A stretch of DNA of 64,000 nucleotides from Phymorhynchus buccinoides (GCA_017654935.2 CM065700.1:51674219-51738218), one strand, 5' to 3'; positions 27,000 through 37,582 are shown, counted from the first letter of the stretch. Translations and numbers: made by a program. The notes: generated by a model not told the origin, from the letters alone.

Positions 27000-27330
27000 A
27001 GATATCACACACCACTCAGTCCATTGTATGGGGATGCTGCTGTAGCTGATATCCACTTGATATCACACACCAATCAGGTCCATTGTATGTGGAATGATGC
27101 TGTAAGCTGTACACTTGGATACACACCACCCATCAGTCCAGTGTATGGGGAATGGTGCCCATGTAGCTGTACCACTTAGGATACTCAGCATTCGCTCGTG
27201 TGGTACCAATCAAGTGATCCATGAAAAAAAAAATATGGGAATGGGGAGCTGTACCAGCTTGGATAACACAACCAATCAGTCAATTGTAATGGGGAATGAG
27301 CACTGTTATTTGTGCTACTTACTTCTATTT
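27000..27330. repeat. Continuation of the 58-bp array, about 5 degenerate copies
   Basis: CAGTCCATTGTATGGGGATG, GGATACACACC and related blocks of the 58-bp unit reappear here in the same orientation, so the intervening 1.1 kb is an insertion into, or interruption of, one array. Confidence 0.85.
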
Positions 27331-27895
27331 TCTTGTTTTCCATGTGTTTGAGCGATAAATGTACAATAATATTACCATACTACGGGCCACATGCATGGCA
27401 ATCTTGCACCAATCTGCATCCAATTATTTCTTACGTTCACAAACGAGTTAAACACAACCCTTCAAAGTCATGTAAATTTGTTTCTACATACATGTATGAG
27501 CGGCAAGCTTTCCATATCGTGCGTGTTTGCATGCTCACACTAGCACTTCATACCGATACACAAAATGTGCACACCTACGTTAGTCTCTGCAAGAGTGCGC
27601 ACACACACACACAATACATAAATACAATGTATTCTCATCATCGCAATTGTGTGCACACACATCGCACACACATCAACACACGAAACAGCACACACACACC
27701 ACGACGCACGCACAGGCACACCACAAGCACAGCCGACTATACCCACACACCACAACTCTTACACATACATGCTACATGCACACACCTACAATATAAGACA
27801 CAATGTTTTCTCCCGGCAAGAGCAGAATTCCATTGTGACGCACAAAAGAGTAACGGAATCGACAAATTACTACGAGATATATGAAAATCCATAAA
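27331..27895. other. CA-rich region without a recognised gene
   Basis: Begins non-repetitive and becomes rich in CACACA from about 27590 to 27800. The 190-codon plus-strand frame starting at 27312 begins inside the array flank and is Thr/His-rich through the CA stretch. It resembles no protein I know and is most likely spurious. Confidence 0.5.
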
Positions 27896-29808
27896 TAGTA
27901 GGTATGCAACTAGCTAACATTATATAGACAGACTAGATAACATGTAGTTAGGACAACTATGATAACAGTAGTCAAACAACTAGATAACAGTAGTAGACAA
28001 CTAGACTAAACAAGTAACATGTAGTAGACAACTAGATAACATAGTAGACAACCTAGATAACGTAGTAGACACTAGATAATAGTAGTAGACAACTAGATAC
28101 AGTACAGTTAGTAGAGCAACTAGATAACAGTTCATTAAACAAACTAGTGATACCAGTGAGTAGACAACTGACTAATAGTAGACAACTTAAATAATAGCGA
28201 GTAGACTACTAGATACTATTAGACACTAGATACTAGTAGACAACTACATAATGCAGTAGACAACTAGATACTATAGACAACTAATCTAGTAAGGACAACT
28301 AGATCTAGTAGACAACTAAATAAATAGCAGTAGACAACTATATAATAGAGTAGACAACTAGATATATAGACAACTACAGACTATTAACAAATAGAATAAT
28401 AGCAGTAGACAACTAGATAATACAGTAGCCCAACTAGATAATAGTTAGACCCCTAGAGCACTAGTAAGACAACTAGATAATAGCAGTAAGACAACTAGAT
28501 ACTAGTATACAACTAGATAATAGCAGACAGACTATATAAGCAGTATACAACTAGATACTAGTAGAACAACTAGATAATGCATAGACAACCTAGATAAGAT
28601 CAAGTAGACAACTAAATATCAGACAACAGATAATAGCAGTAGGACACTAGATATCGAAGGACAACTAGATAATAAGCAGTCAGACGACTAGATAATAGTA
28701 GACAACTAGATCATAGCAGACAACTATATAATAGCAGTAGACAACTAGCTTAGCATTAGAAACTAGATTACTAGTAGACAAACTAGGATAATATAAGGAC
28801 ACATAATAATAGCAGTAACAACTAGATACTAGTAGACAACTAGATACCTAGTACCAATAGATAATAGCAGTAGACAACTATAATAATAGTAGACACTAGT
28901 ACATAGGTAACAACTATAATAATAGCGACAACTAGTATAGTAGACACTAGATATACTAGTAGACAACTCAAGATAATAGCGTAACAACTATATAATAGTA
29001 AGACAACTAGTAATCGTAACACTAGATAATAGTAGACAACTAGATAATAGCAGAACAACTAGATAATAGATAGACAACTCAGATAATAACGTAGACAACT
29101 AATACTAGCAGTATGACACTAGATAATACAGTAGACAACTAGATAATAGCAGTATACAACTAGATACTAACCATTAGACAACTATATAATAGCAGTAGAC
29201 AACTAGATAATATTAGTAGACACTAGATAATAGCAGTAGACAACTGAATCACTAGCAGTATACAACTAGATAATAAGCAACACTAGATAATAGCAGTAGA
29301 CAAACTAGATAATATTATACACTAGATAATAGCTAGTAGACAACTAGATAATAGCACACAGAGACACTCAGATAATAGCAGTAACAACTAGATAATAGCA
29401 GACAACTAAAATAGTAAGACCAACTAGATAAATAGCAGTAACGAACTAGATACTAGTAGACAACTAGATAAATAGTAGACACTAGATATAGTAGACAACT
29501 ATCTATGAGTAGACCAACTAGATAATAGCAGTAGACAACTAGATAATACAGTCACAGACAACTAGATAATAATAGACAACTAGATAATAACAGCAGTAGA
29601 CAATATATATAGTATACAACTAGATATAACAGTATACACTAGATAATAGGCAGTAGACACACTAATTAAGTACGTAGTATAACAACTCGGATAATAGCAG
29701 TAGACAACAATAATAGCAGTAGACAACTAGATAATAGCAGTAGATCAAACTAGATAATCGCAGTAGACCACTAGATCATAGCGAGTAGACAACTAGATAT
29801 AAATAGTA
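27896..29808. repeat. Noisy 18/21-bp array
   Basis: The units are AGTAGACAACTAGATAATAGC (21 bp when read with the final C) and an 18-bp form lacking the CAG step (GTAGACAACTAGATAATA). About 90-100 copies carry frequent single-base indels. The unit has stops in most frames, so long ORFs are absent. The array abuts the left end of the TIR element at 29809. Confidence 0.92.
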
Positions 29809-30919
29809 ACAGTGGTACCGTCCTCTATAAAGACTGCTCTCGCAATGCGACTTCTTCCTCACATACGGAACCGCTTTTTTTTTTCCCCGAACACATTCCA
29901 CATCTATCCATTGCCCAAATAACGACGTTTCATGAGTTCCGACTTACGACCCCGATTTCAGGGGTTTAGATGCACCACCAAGTCTTATCTTTTGCAGTCA
30001 GTTTCGTGCAAATCGATCTCTCATAAAAAGCAGACGAACTCTGTGATCGAAAGTCATAGCAACGGGTCGATGCAATTATCGATGGCCATGTTGCACTCAC
30101 ACCCATAACTACACATAACATACAGACTAATTCTTCGCCATACGGACCTACTAAATACTGGATTCTGCACAACGAGACACAAACAACGCTGGGGCAGTTC
30201 ATTTTGTCACAGTTTGCACACGCATACTACCTTTTTACCGCGCATGCAAACTCAGCTGACAAAAATGGGCGCTCGCATACACCGCAGATTTACGAAATCA
30301 CGCAAATCGCTAATGCGCCAGCTGCTTCATTTATCGGATTTTTGTGAGTTGTTTAGCATTCACGAGGAGCCTTGTAGTGCACACACTACGCCTGATTTAT
30401 CAGTCTGATAGTGGAAAGGAGCTGCGTTTCAACTTTTTTTTTGTCAAGTGAAACCCATTCTGATTCCTGAGTTTCCAACTTATGAGTGTGACCGCTCCCC
30501 TAGTTTCAAAGCTTTTGGAAGTTGACTTCGCATTTACGTGTTGGCACAGAGTTCGTAGGTCGACACGATCGCGACTGTTTCAGTTCAAACTTTGATCTTA
30601 AACTGCTCAGTGATGACACATGTGCATAAAAGTGGTGAAATTTAGTGGTCAGATCGTGATATGGATGATTAAATTCTTCAATTTCGACATGAGAACGGTT
30701 AGTTTTTTACCGAGATTGACGATGTCTACACGCACAGGTGACGACCAGCATAAAAAAAAAAAATTTTTTTAAATGGATTCGGGAAAATCCGCGTATGTGC
30801 TGCGTATGGCAACTCAGAAAAGATGCTTGGTCCTCTAATAAGACCACCCCTCAGATAAGACTTTTTATTTCACCGCACTTTCAAGGTCTTATTAGGTCTT
30901 ATTAGAGGGGTACCACTGT
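29809..30919. mobile_element. 1.1-kb non-autonomous DNA transposon with TIRs (pogo/Tigger or Tc1/mariner-like ends)
   Basis: The left end reads CAGTGGTACCGTCCTCTATA then AAGAC (from 29810). The reverse complement of the right end (to 30918) reads CAGTGGTACCCCTCTAATAA then GAC, giving terminal inverted repeats of about 24 bp with a few mismatches. The outermost bases CAGTGGTACC/GGTACCACTG are flanked by TA on the right (30919-30920) and TA(A) on the left. CAGT...ACTG ends with a TA target duplication are known for pogo/Tigger and related Tc1/mariner elements. The interior holds no transposase ORF I can recognise, so this is a deletion derivative or MITE-like element. A second, diverged end lies at 21034-21073. 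Confidence 0.7.
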
Positions 30920-31304
30920 AGTGGCCAACTGACATCAGATCTGATCCAAAGTAGAAACGTGTGGCAACAGTGGAAAAAGGAAGACTTTTTTCTTATATAT
31001 TACAATTTTTCCATAGCTGTTATTACATTATAAAATGTGACATATGATTTTCATACCCATTATTACATTATTGTGGAGGATATAAAAACCAAGAGAAAGA
31101 GTCCCACTGAGTAACTATAACAAACTGTAACAGCATGGTAAATGCTACATTGTTTCTTATTATTTAGAACCAGGTTTGTGTTGAACCTGAGATGGATGGA
31201 ATCAAACACTTTAAAACTGAAAAAAAAATAACATAAAGAAAAAGATTTTGACAGAAAAAAGTCCAAACATGCACATCAAAAACTATCACCGACTTTCAAA
31301 GATT
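30920..31304. other. Non-repetitive AT-rich spacer
   Basis: No ORF, RNA gene or repeat that I recognise between the TIR element and the 19-bp array. Confidence 0.5.
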
Positions 31305-31786
31305 TTGATAGATGTTATGTCCATTTATAGATGTTATGTCCATTTGATAGATGTTATGTCCATTTATATATGTTATGTCCATTTATATATGTTATGTCCA
31401 TTTATATATGTTATGTCCATTTATATATGTTATGTCCATTTATATATGTTATGTCCATTTATATATGTTATGTCCATTTATATATGTTATGTCCATTTAT
31501 AGATGTTATGTCCATTGATAGATGTTATGTCCATTTATATATGTTATGTCCATTTATATATGTTATGTCCATTTATAGATGTTATGTCCATTTATAGATG
31601 TTATGTCCATTTATATATGTTATGTCCATTTATAGATGTTATGTCCATTTATAGATGTTATGTCCATTTATAGATGTTATGTCCATTTATAGATGTTATG
31701 TCCATTGATAGATGTTATGTCCATTGATAGATGTTATGTCCATTGATATATGTTATGTCCATTTATAGATGTTATGTCCATTTATA
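31305..31786. repeat. 19-bp tandem array, about 25 copies
   Basis: The unit is CATTTATATATGTTATGTC. Sub-variants CATTTATAGATG and CATTGATAGATG form local runs: TATATA copies cluster at 31365-31500, TAGATG copies at 31610-31700 and GATAGATG copies at 31700-31745. Because 19 is not a multiple of 3, stop-free stretches shift frame and the two short MLCPF... ORFs are artefacts. The array ends exactly at the left end of the fold-back element. Confidence 0.95.
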
Positions 31787-32214
31787 TATGTCGTGCCGAA
31801 TCTGTGAAACTGCCGATTCCGCTTAATCGGTAGTAAATTTGCCTATTCTGCGTAATCGGCAAATCGTTGCCTATTTCACGTAATAAGCAGCGATTTGCCG
31901 AATCTGTGTAAAAGGGTATTTTTTCTTGCCTATTTCCCAGAATAGGCAGCCGGTTACGCGGAATGGGCAGACGATTACGTGGAATCAGCAATTTCCGCTA
32001 TTCCGCATGTTCGGCAACTTTTGAATGAATAGTTATTACATCATCAAGCCAGCTTAATCGTGTTTAACATCCCTCTACATAATTTTCGTTTATGTTAACA
32101 GTAACCAGACTGAGGTATTAGTTCAGCATGAATTCATAGTCACAATTTCAATTCATAGCCTGTTATTTTGCTTTTTAGCGATCTCCTGATCTTTCGTTTA
32201 CTGTGTGACACGAG

Positions 32215-32420
32215 ATGGAGCGAAGTAAAGAAATATTCGAATCTGAGATTGAAAAGGCAAATTTCCTGAAATACTCTCTACCAGCTACTGACGATTACAG
32301 AAACATTGTCAAAATCCTCAGCGGAGAGAAAGTGCCGACATAAAACGTGACAGGGCATATTATTATGTCAAGGAAAAGTTTTCTCTGGTCGACTTCTGTG
32401 GGGCGGACTCAGAAAAGTGA
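32215..32420 (+). pseudogene. Possible N-terminal remnant of a transposase or integrase inside the fold-back element
   Basis: From an ATG at 32215 a 42-codon frame reads MERSKEIFESEIEKANFLKY and ends in TAA at 32341-32343. From about 32326 another frame continues with SADIKRDRAYYYVKEKFSLV and ends in TGA at 32418-32420. The two frames look like one protein broken by a small indel. The pattern (a helical lead, then charged residues followed by YY.VK.KFSLV) loosely recalls the short region ahead of the zinc finger in KRBA2/Ginger-like integrase-type transposases. That comparison is from memory and weak. Nothing downstream encodes a DDE core; the sequence turns into GT and GA microsatellites. 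Confidence 0.3.
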
Positions 32421-32469
32421 TCAAAATGCTCTCTCTCTCTCTCTCTTTTTTCCATCCGTACTCTAGAAT

Positions 32470-32690
32470 ATATATCTGTGTGTGTGTGTGTGTGGTGTGT
32501 GTGGTTTGTGTGTGTGTGTGGTGTGTGTGTGTGTGTGTGTGTGATGTGTGTGTGTATGTGTGTGTGTGTGGTGGGTTCTTAAATGTTCTTGTTGACAAAG
32601 AAAGAGTGATATTGAGTACCCTTTTAAACATCTTGTGAACGTGTGTGGTGTGGGTGTGTGTGTGTGCGTTGTGCGTGTGCCGTGCGTTCG
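32470..32690. repeat. (GT)n microsatellite, two blocks
   Basis: GTGTGTGT runs at 32475-32575 and again at 32640-32680, separated by about 65 bp of non-repetitive sequence. Confidence 0.9.
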
Positions 32691-32829
32691 TGAAAATCAA
32701 ATAGGCTCATCACTGAATTTTCACATGATCGGTTGCGGTCTGGGCCACACGGTGCCGTTTCGTTTATTGCATTTTATATTCATACTTTTTTTCAATCAAT
32801 ACTATTTCCTTTGTTTGACACTTGTACGT

Positions 32830-32897
32830 TTGGAGAGACGAGAGATGAGCGAGAGAGAGAGAGAGACGAGAAGAGAGGAGATAGAGAGAGTAGAGAG

Positions 32898-32969
<72 letters not shown>

Positions 32970-33078
32970 AGAGAGGAGACGAGAGAGAAGAGAAGAGAGA
33001 GAGAGAGAGAGGAGAGAGAGAAGAGAGAGACGAAGAGAGAGAGAGAGAAGAGAGAGAGAGGAGAGAGAGAGAGAGACG

Positions 33079-33130
<52 letters not shown>

Positions 33131-33202
33131 GAGAGAGAGAGGAGAGAGAGAGAGAGCGAGAGAGATGAGAGAAAAAGAGAGAGAGAGAGAGACAGAGAGA
33201 GA

Positions 33203-33233
<31 letters not shown>

Positions 33234-33355
33234 TGAGAGAGAGGAGAGAGAGAGAGAGAGAGAATGATCAACAATACCTGAGAGAGAGAGGAGATAGAGA
33301 GAGAGAGAATGAGGGAGAGAGAGAGAGAGAGTAGAGATAGGGAGTAGAGAGATGT
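32830..33355 (+). repeat. (GA)n homopurine tract inside the fold-back element
   Basis: About 0.5 kb of nearly pure GAGAGA with occasional C, purines on the plus strand. Arg/Glu and Ser/Leu open frames here are microsatellite translations. Confidence 0.95.
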
Positions 33356-33871
33356 TGCCTTTTTAAAAAGGTTTTCAACCTTAATGAAATTATTTTATTC
33401 AATGTTTGTGTATATGACTATTATTGAATTTGTTTTTCTTTTCTTTCTTTTCACTAACATTTACCCCGTTCAATTTTTCTAGCACAAAATACACTGTAAT
33501 TGAATATAACCATCAAAAGTTATAAAATAAAACAGAAGATTCAGACAATAACTCATGTATTATCATTATGTGAGAGATAAAGGGTGAGTGGGATAGACAG
33601 TACGTAAAGGCATACTTCACTCAAGTAGAATTGTGGCTATGAATTCTGAAATGGATCAGTGTGATTACTGTTACCTTCAAGTTGTAGTACAATTCGTACA
33701 TTTGTATTTTACATACCATTCAAATTTCATGTTGAATGTTTTTGTTTTTGGGGAAAAATCCTATGTTTTTTTTTGAAATGAACTTAGAAATTTTATTCAT
33801 CCTACAAACATTTGGCCGAATCACAAGTGCGAAAATGATATTGACTTATTGAAATTGAATGATATAGAGTT
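33356..33871. other. AT-rich interior of the fold-back element, no gene seen
   Basis: Non-repetitive AT-rich sequence between the GA tract and the right arm. No ORF of interest. Confidence 0.5.
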
Positions 33872-34098
33872 ACTGAAATTCAAATTTGCCGAATACGTGT
33901 AATAGCGGAAATTGCCGATTCCGCGTAATCGGCTGCCTATTCCGTGAAATAGGCAAGAAAAAAACACCCTTTACACAGATTCGGCAAATCGTTTGCTCAA
34001 TACGTGAAATAGGCAACGATTTGCTGATTACGTGGATTCAGCAAAGTTACTGCCGATTCCGCGGAATCGGCAGTTTCACAGATTCAGCACGACATATA

Positions 34099-34334
34099 TC
34101 ATATATACAAAAACTGACTGACATTTTGTCAAATACAATTGATAACGACAAGAAATGACACCCATCACAAAATCAATTCAAAACTGATTGTAGTGAATAT
34201 TGTGAACATCAACAACATTAACAATAATTGAATTAATGAATAATACCGGTTTCATTCATAAACAAATTACGCCAAGTTCTGTTTTACAAAACAGTTGGCT
34301 ACTTCTCATCCCCTTGCTCTCAGTAATGTAAAGA
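34099..34334. other. Spacer between the fold-back element and the G-rich tract
   Basis: AT-rich, no recognised feature. It starts CATATATACAAAAACTG, so the 19-bp array does not resume on this side of the element. Confidence 0.5.
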
Positions 34335-34450
34335 GGGGGGGGGGGGGGGGTAGCGGGGGGTAGGGGGGGGGGGGTGAGAGGGAGGGGGGAGAAAAAGGGG
34401 GAAGTGAGGCTATTGGTTGGGAGGAGGGGGGAGTGGTGGGGAGGGGGTGA
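34335..34450 (+). repeat. G-rich tract with long G runs
   Basis: Many runs of four or more G, including one uninterrupted run near 34336-34351, separated by short T/A/C or GA steps. Such a sequence can in principle form G-quadruplexes and is prone to sequencing error. Confidence 0.85.
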
Positions 34451-34494
34451 ACACTAATTCTCTTCAGTGTGATTGTCTTTTACTTTACAGTACA

Positions 34495-34645
34495 TGCGAC
34501 ACCACACACCACACACACACACACCACAAGTAGCCACATCTCCTTCTCCTTATTAAAACATCCCCCTTCTCGCTCTTACTTGTTCCACTGGCCCCCTCTA
34601 TTTTCAACCCTCACACACACAACACACAGATGCACACACACACCA
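34495..34645. repeat. CA-rich microsatellite region
   Basis: Interrupted CACACA stretches at 34500-34530 and 34610-34650. The 77-codon frame across them is not convincing. Confidence 0.7.
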
Positions 34646-34752
34646 CATTTCCTGGCTGTTTTCTTACTGGAAATTTCGAGTCCAAAGTTCAAAGGCCTGT
34701 AAAGTGTGTGTGGTAACTAAAGTAGGTTTTTCTTTTCTTTTTCGAGTACACC

Positions 34753-35787
34753 AAGTGCTTTCACGTCTGCTTCGATTGACAAGTTGTGCGCTGAGTGTAT
34801 GCTAAACTATATCTTAGTCTTCACGTCTGCTTCGATTGACAAGTTGTGAGCTCAGTGTATGCTAAACTATATCTTAGTCTTCATGGCTGCTTCGATTGAC
34901 AAGTTGTGCGCTGAGTGTATGCTAAACTATATCTTAGTCTTCATGGCTGCTTCGATTGACAAGTTGTGCGCTCAGTGTATGCTAAACTATATCTTAGTCT
35001 TCACGTCTGCTTCGATTGACAAGTTGTGTGCTGAGTGTATGCTAAACTATATCTTAGTCTTCACGTCTGCTTCGATTGACAAGTTGTGTGCTGAGTGTAT
35101 GCTAAACTATATCTTAGTCTTCACGTCTGCTTCGATTGACAAGTTGTGCGCTGAGTGTATGCTAAACTATATCTTAGTCTTCACGTCTGCTTCGATTGAC
35201 AAGTTGTGTGCTCAGTGTATGCTAAACTATATCTTAGTCTTCACGTCTGCTTCGATTGACAAGTTGTGTACTCAGTGTATGCTAAACTATATCTTAGTCT
35301 TCACGTCTGCTTCGATTGACAAGTTGTGTGCTCAGTGTATGCTAAACTATATCTTAGTCTTCATGTCTGCTTCGATTGACAAGTTGTGCGCTGAGTGTAT
35401 GCTAAACTATATCTTAGTCTTCACGTCTGCTTCGATTGACAAGTTGTGTGCTGAGTGTATGCTAAACTATATCTTAGTCTTCACGTCTGCTTCGATTGAC
35501 AAGTTGTGAGCTCAGTGTATGCTAAACTATATCTTAGTCTTCACGTCTGCTTCGATTGACAAGTTGTGAGCTCAGTGTATGCTAAACTATATCTTAGTCT
35601 TCACGTCTGCTTCGATTGACAAGAAAAAAAAAAAAAAAAAATTTGTGCTCAGTGTATGCTAAACTATATCTTAGTCTTCACGTCTGCTTCGATTGACAAG
35701 TTGTGTGCTCAGTGTATGCTAAACTATATCTTAGTCTTCATGGCTGCTTCGATTGACAAGTTGTGCGCTCAGTGTATGCTAAACTAC
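34753..35787. repeat. 60-bp tandem array, about 17 copies, nearly identical
   Basis: The unit is GCTAAACTATATCTTAGTCT, TCACGTCTGCTTCGATTGAC, AAGTTGTGCGCTGAGTGTAT. Variation is confined to a few sites (CACGTC/CATGGC/CATGTC, GTGCG/GTGTG/GTGAG/GTGTA, GAGTG/CAGTG). Because 60 is a multiple of 3 and the frame lacks a stop, 34859-35509 stays open as a 20-residue peptide repeat. Both ends of the frame lie inside the array and no splice or promoter context is seen, so I treat it as chance. One copy is broken by a poly(A) run at 35623-35641. Confidence 0.96.
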
Positions 35788-36360
35788 TTACCCAGCATCC
35801 GTTATTCCTGTCAATCAATTCATCAATCGTACTAGAGCGTGAAGACGCTATGTCACCAGCCGCGCGCGCGGGCACATTTTCTGCCTACAGTGACCTGGTG
35901 ACCTTTGACCAATGACCTTCCATTTTCCAACTTGGCCTAGATATCCTAATTACCTACCCGCGTGCAAAATGTGAGCCTCCTAGGTCCCTCCGTTCAAACA
36001 TTATCATGGCAGCATAAGTAGTCAGTCAGTCAGCACAGTCAGCCAGGAACAAACAGACAGACGTCACTGAAAACATCACCAGCTTCGCTTCGTGGCTGGG
36101 AATGAATGAACGAATGAATGAATCCATCAATCACTCAATTCCAGGTGTGTCACCTCTCAACGCACTGCTACAGTATAAAGCTATGTTACATAAGCAAGGA
36201 AGACAGATTCATAGGAAAAGTTCACATGTCAAGGGAGACAACTTGTAATATTATTCTGCCATTCAACTAGAGTTAAAACAAATCTTTTTTTTTTTTTTTT
36301 TTTTCACCAACAAATCCACCATATTTGCCGTATCATTTTAACATCGTCTGGTTCTTGTAT
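35788..36360. other. Non-repetitive region with TGACCT-type direct repeats
   Basis: GTGACCTGGTGACCTTTGAC at 35888-35907 is followed by CAATGACCTTCC. Spaced TGACCT motifs like this occur in interspersed repeats of several marine invertebrates and also resemble nuclear-receptor half-sites. The stretch ACAAACAGACAGACGTCACT with CAGCTTCGCTTCGTGGCTGG (36040-36100) looks like the end of an interspersed repeat, followed by a degenerate (GAAT)n. A T run lies at 36284-36304. No gene seen. Confidence 0.45.
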
Positions 36361-37359
36361 CACACTACCATGACTCAGTAAGGACCAGGGACAGGGCAGA
36401 GAATCCAGACCCACCAGGGTGGAAATGACGTGAACATTAAATCATACAACACAGCAACGTTTGACTTGCTGTCTGCCCGTGTCAACACTCCAAGTCTCTT
36501 TGCGGTTTGTATCATTTCTCTCTTTTTGCCCACAGTGCATTGGGATATGCTAATTAGCGGGGTCACAGCATGCGCGTGACCCTTGTCCATTCTTGGCACC
36601 TTGCGGGGAAGGAAAGTTCTGGCTATTGGCGACATTTAAGAAAATAAAAATTTTGGAGACATTTTTTTGTCAACATTTTTTGTTGTTGACATTTATATTT
36701 TCTCTCTGGAAGACTGTACACACCCACCATGTTCTGTCAACAATCAGGAGAGCTTGGCAGGAGCACTAAAAATAAGACCGATTGCACTCCTTCTCTCTCT
36801 CTCTCTCTCCTCTCAGTTCAAACCAAACAGTTTTGCTAGGCGTGCCCTTTCTCTCACTCGTAATAAAGATTTTAAAACTTCTTCTTCTCCCTCACGACAA
36901 AAAGAAAAAGATTCCTTCAAGCATTCCTTTGTTTGTTGGCAAGCTCCCTCTCTCTCAAGGAGTGCACACAGTCAACAGGAGTTATTACGGCAAGATTGAG
37001 GCGCACATTCCTTTGTTTGTTGGCAAGCTCCCTCTCTCTCAAGGAGTGCACACAATCAACGGTATGTAATTACTGCAAAAGACAATGATTGGGCGCACAT
37101 TCCTCTTCTTTCTCTCTCTCTTTTTTCTCCGCAAGGAACCGCACATAATCATGGTGAAAGACACACACACACACACAATAAACAAGCAACAATCAACACG
37201 AAACTGTACATTATATAAATGAAAAGTGGGAAATCACACTCTCAAGGACTGTACATATCCACATATTTCTGCCAGCTGTGGTAGGAGTCTGTCTGTACTC
37301 TCTCTCCTCCGCCTCCCCCCTCCCCCCCCCCCCCCCCCTCTCTTCTCAAAGGCACTGTA
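36361..37359 (-). other. Downstream (3') flank or 3' UTR of SARM1 with degenerate repeats
   Basis: This lies after the SARM1 stop codon on the minus strand. It holds a degenerate repeat around CTCTCTCAAGGAGTGCACAC, with two close copies at 36922-36976 and 37006-37059 (offset 84 bp). More distant relatives lie near 36705, 37130 and 37240, and just inside the coding exon near 37345. A C run lies at 37322-37337. I found no clear minus-strand AATAAA. The 86-codon minus-strand frame at 36375-36635 resembles nothing I know. Confidence 0.5.
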
Positions 37360-37582
37360 TCACATCCAGCATGTTGCTGTGAGGCTGTGCAGGAGTTTGC
37401 GATCGGCCGGCAGACGATAAATCCCGGAAGGTGGGAGTGAGAATCGATGAGGGGAGGAGGTGGGACGAGGGAGTGGGGAGGTCTGTGACACAATCTGGCT
37501 TGAGGATTCTCCGGTTACACCCCCGAGACGAAGGAACGTCTCCAGCTGTCCACGCGAGGCATCCTGGTATTCATGCACCCAC
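37360..37582 (-). CDS. SARM1: SARM1 last coding exon: end of the TIR domain and C-terminal tail
   Basis: The 3' splice site is ATTGCAG (AG at 37584-37583), and the first G completes an Arg codon begun in the previous exon. The frame then reads WVHEYQDASRGQLETFLRL, matching the final helix of the SARM1 TIR domain (WSHEYQEA... in human). The His aligned with human H685 is present. A Ser/Pro-rich tail of about 55 residues follows, ending ...TATCWM and a TGA at 37362-37360. The tail has no recognised motif, and its last part overlaps a degenerate local repeat, so the C-terminus is less certain than the TIR part. This is the only one of five similar copies that stays open through LETFLRL. I chose it for that reason, but alternative use of the others is possible. 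Confidence 0.85.

Larger units (their letters stand above)
31784..34098. mobile_element. 2.3-kb fold-back type DNA transposon with about 230-bp modular inverted arms
   Basis: The left arm (31784-32030) and right arm (33872-34098) are reverse complements over roughly 230 bp. The outer end reads ATATATGTCGTGCCGAATCT on the left; the right end, read in reverse complement, gives ATATATGTCGTGCTGAATCT. Inside the arms, the poly-A/T joined motif CCCTTTACACAGATTCGGCA and the inner motif ATAGCGGAAATTGC are also mirrored. Each arm consists of about six 20-22-bp imperfect palindromes (for example GCCGATTCCGCGTAATCGGC on the right arm). The interior holds a short possible coding remnant, a GT microsatellite and a GA tract. 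Long arms of palindromic modules are typical of fold-back-like elements. I cannot assign a superfamily; a target-site duplication is obscured by flanking ATATAT. Confidence 0.8.

Noticed and set aside
27312..27884. 190-codon Thr/His-rich plus-strand ORF
   Set aside because: It crosses a CA microsatellite and the edge of the 58-bp array; no domain or supporting context.
34859..35509. 216-codon ORF with a 20-residue repeat
   Set aside because: The frame is a consequence of a 60-bp unit without stops; both ends lie within the array and the peptide matches nothing I recognise.
36375..36635. 86-codon minus-strand ORF downstream of SARM1
   Set aside because: Ordinary-looking composition, but no recognised motif, no splice links and it lies in the SARM1 3' flank; not enough to call a gene.
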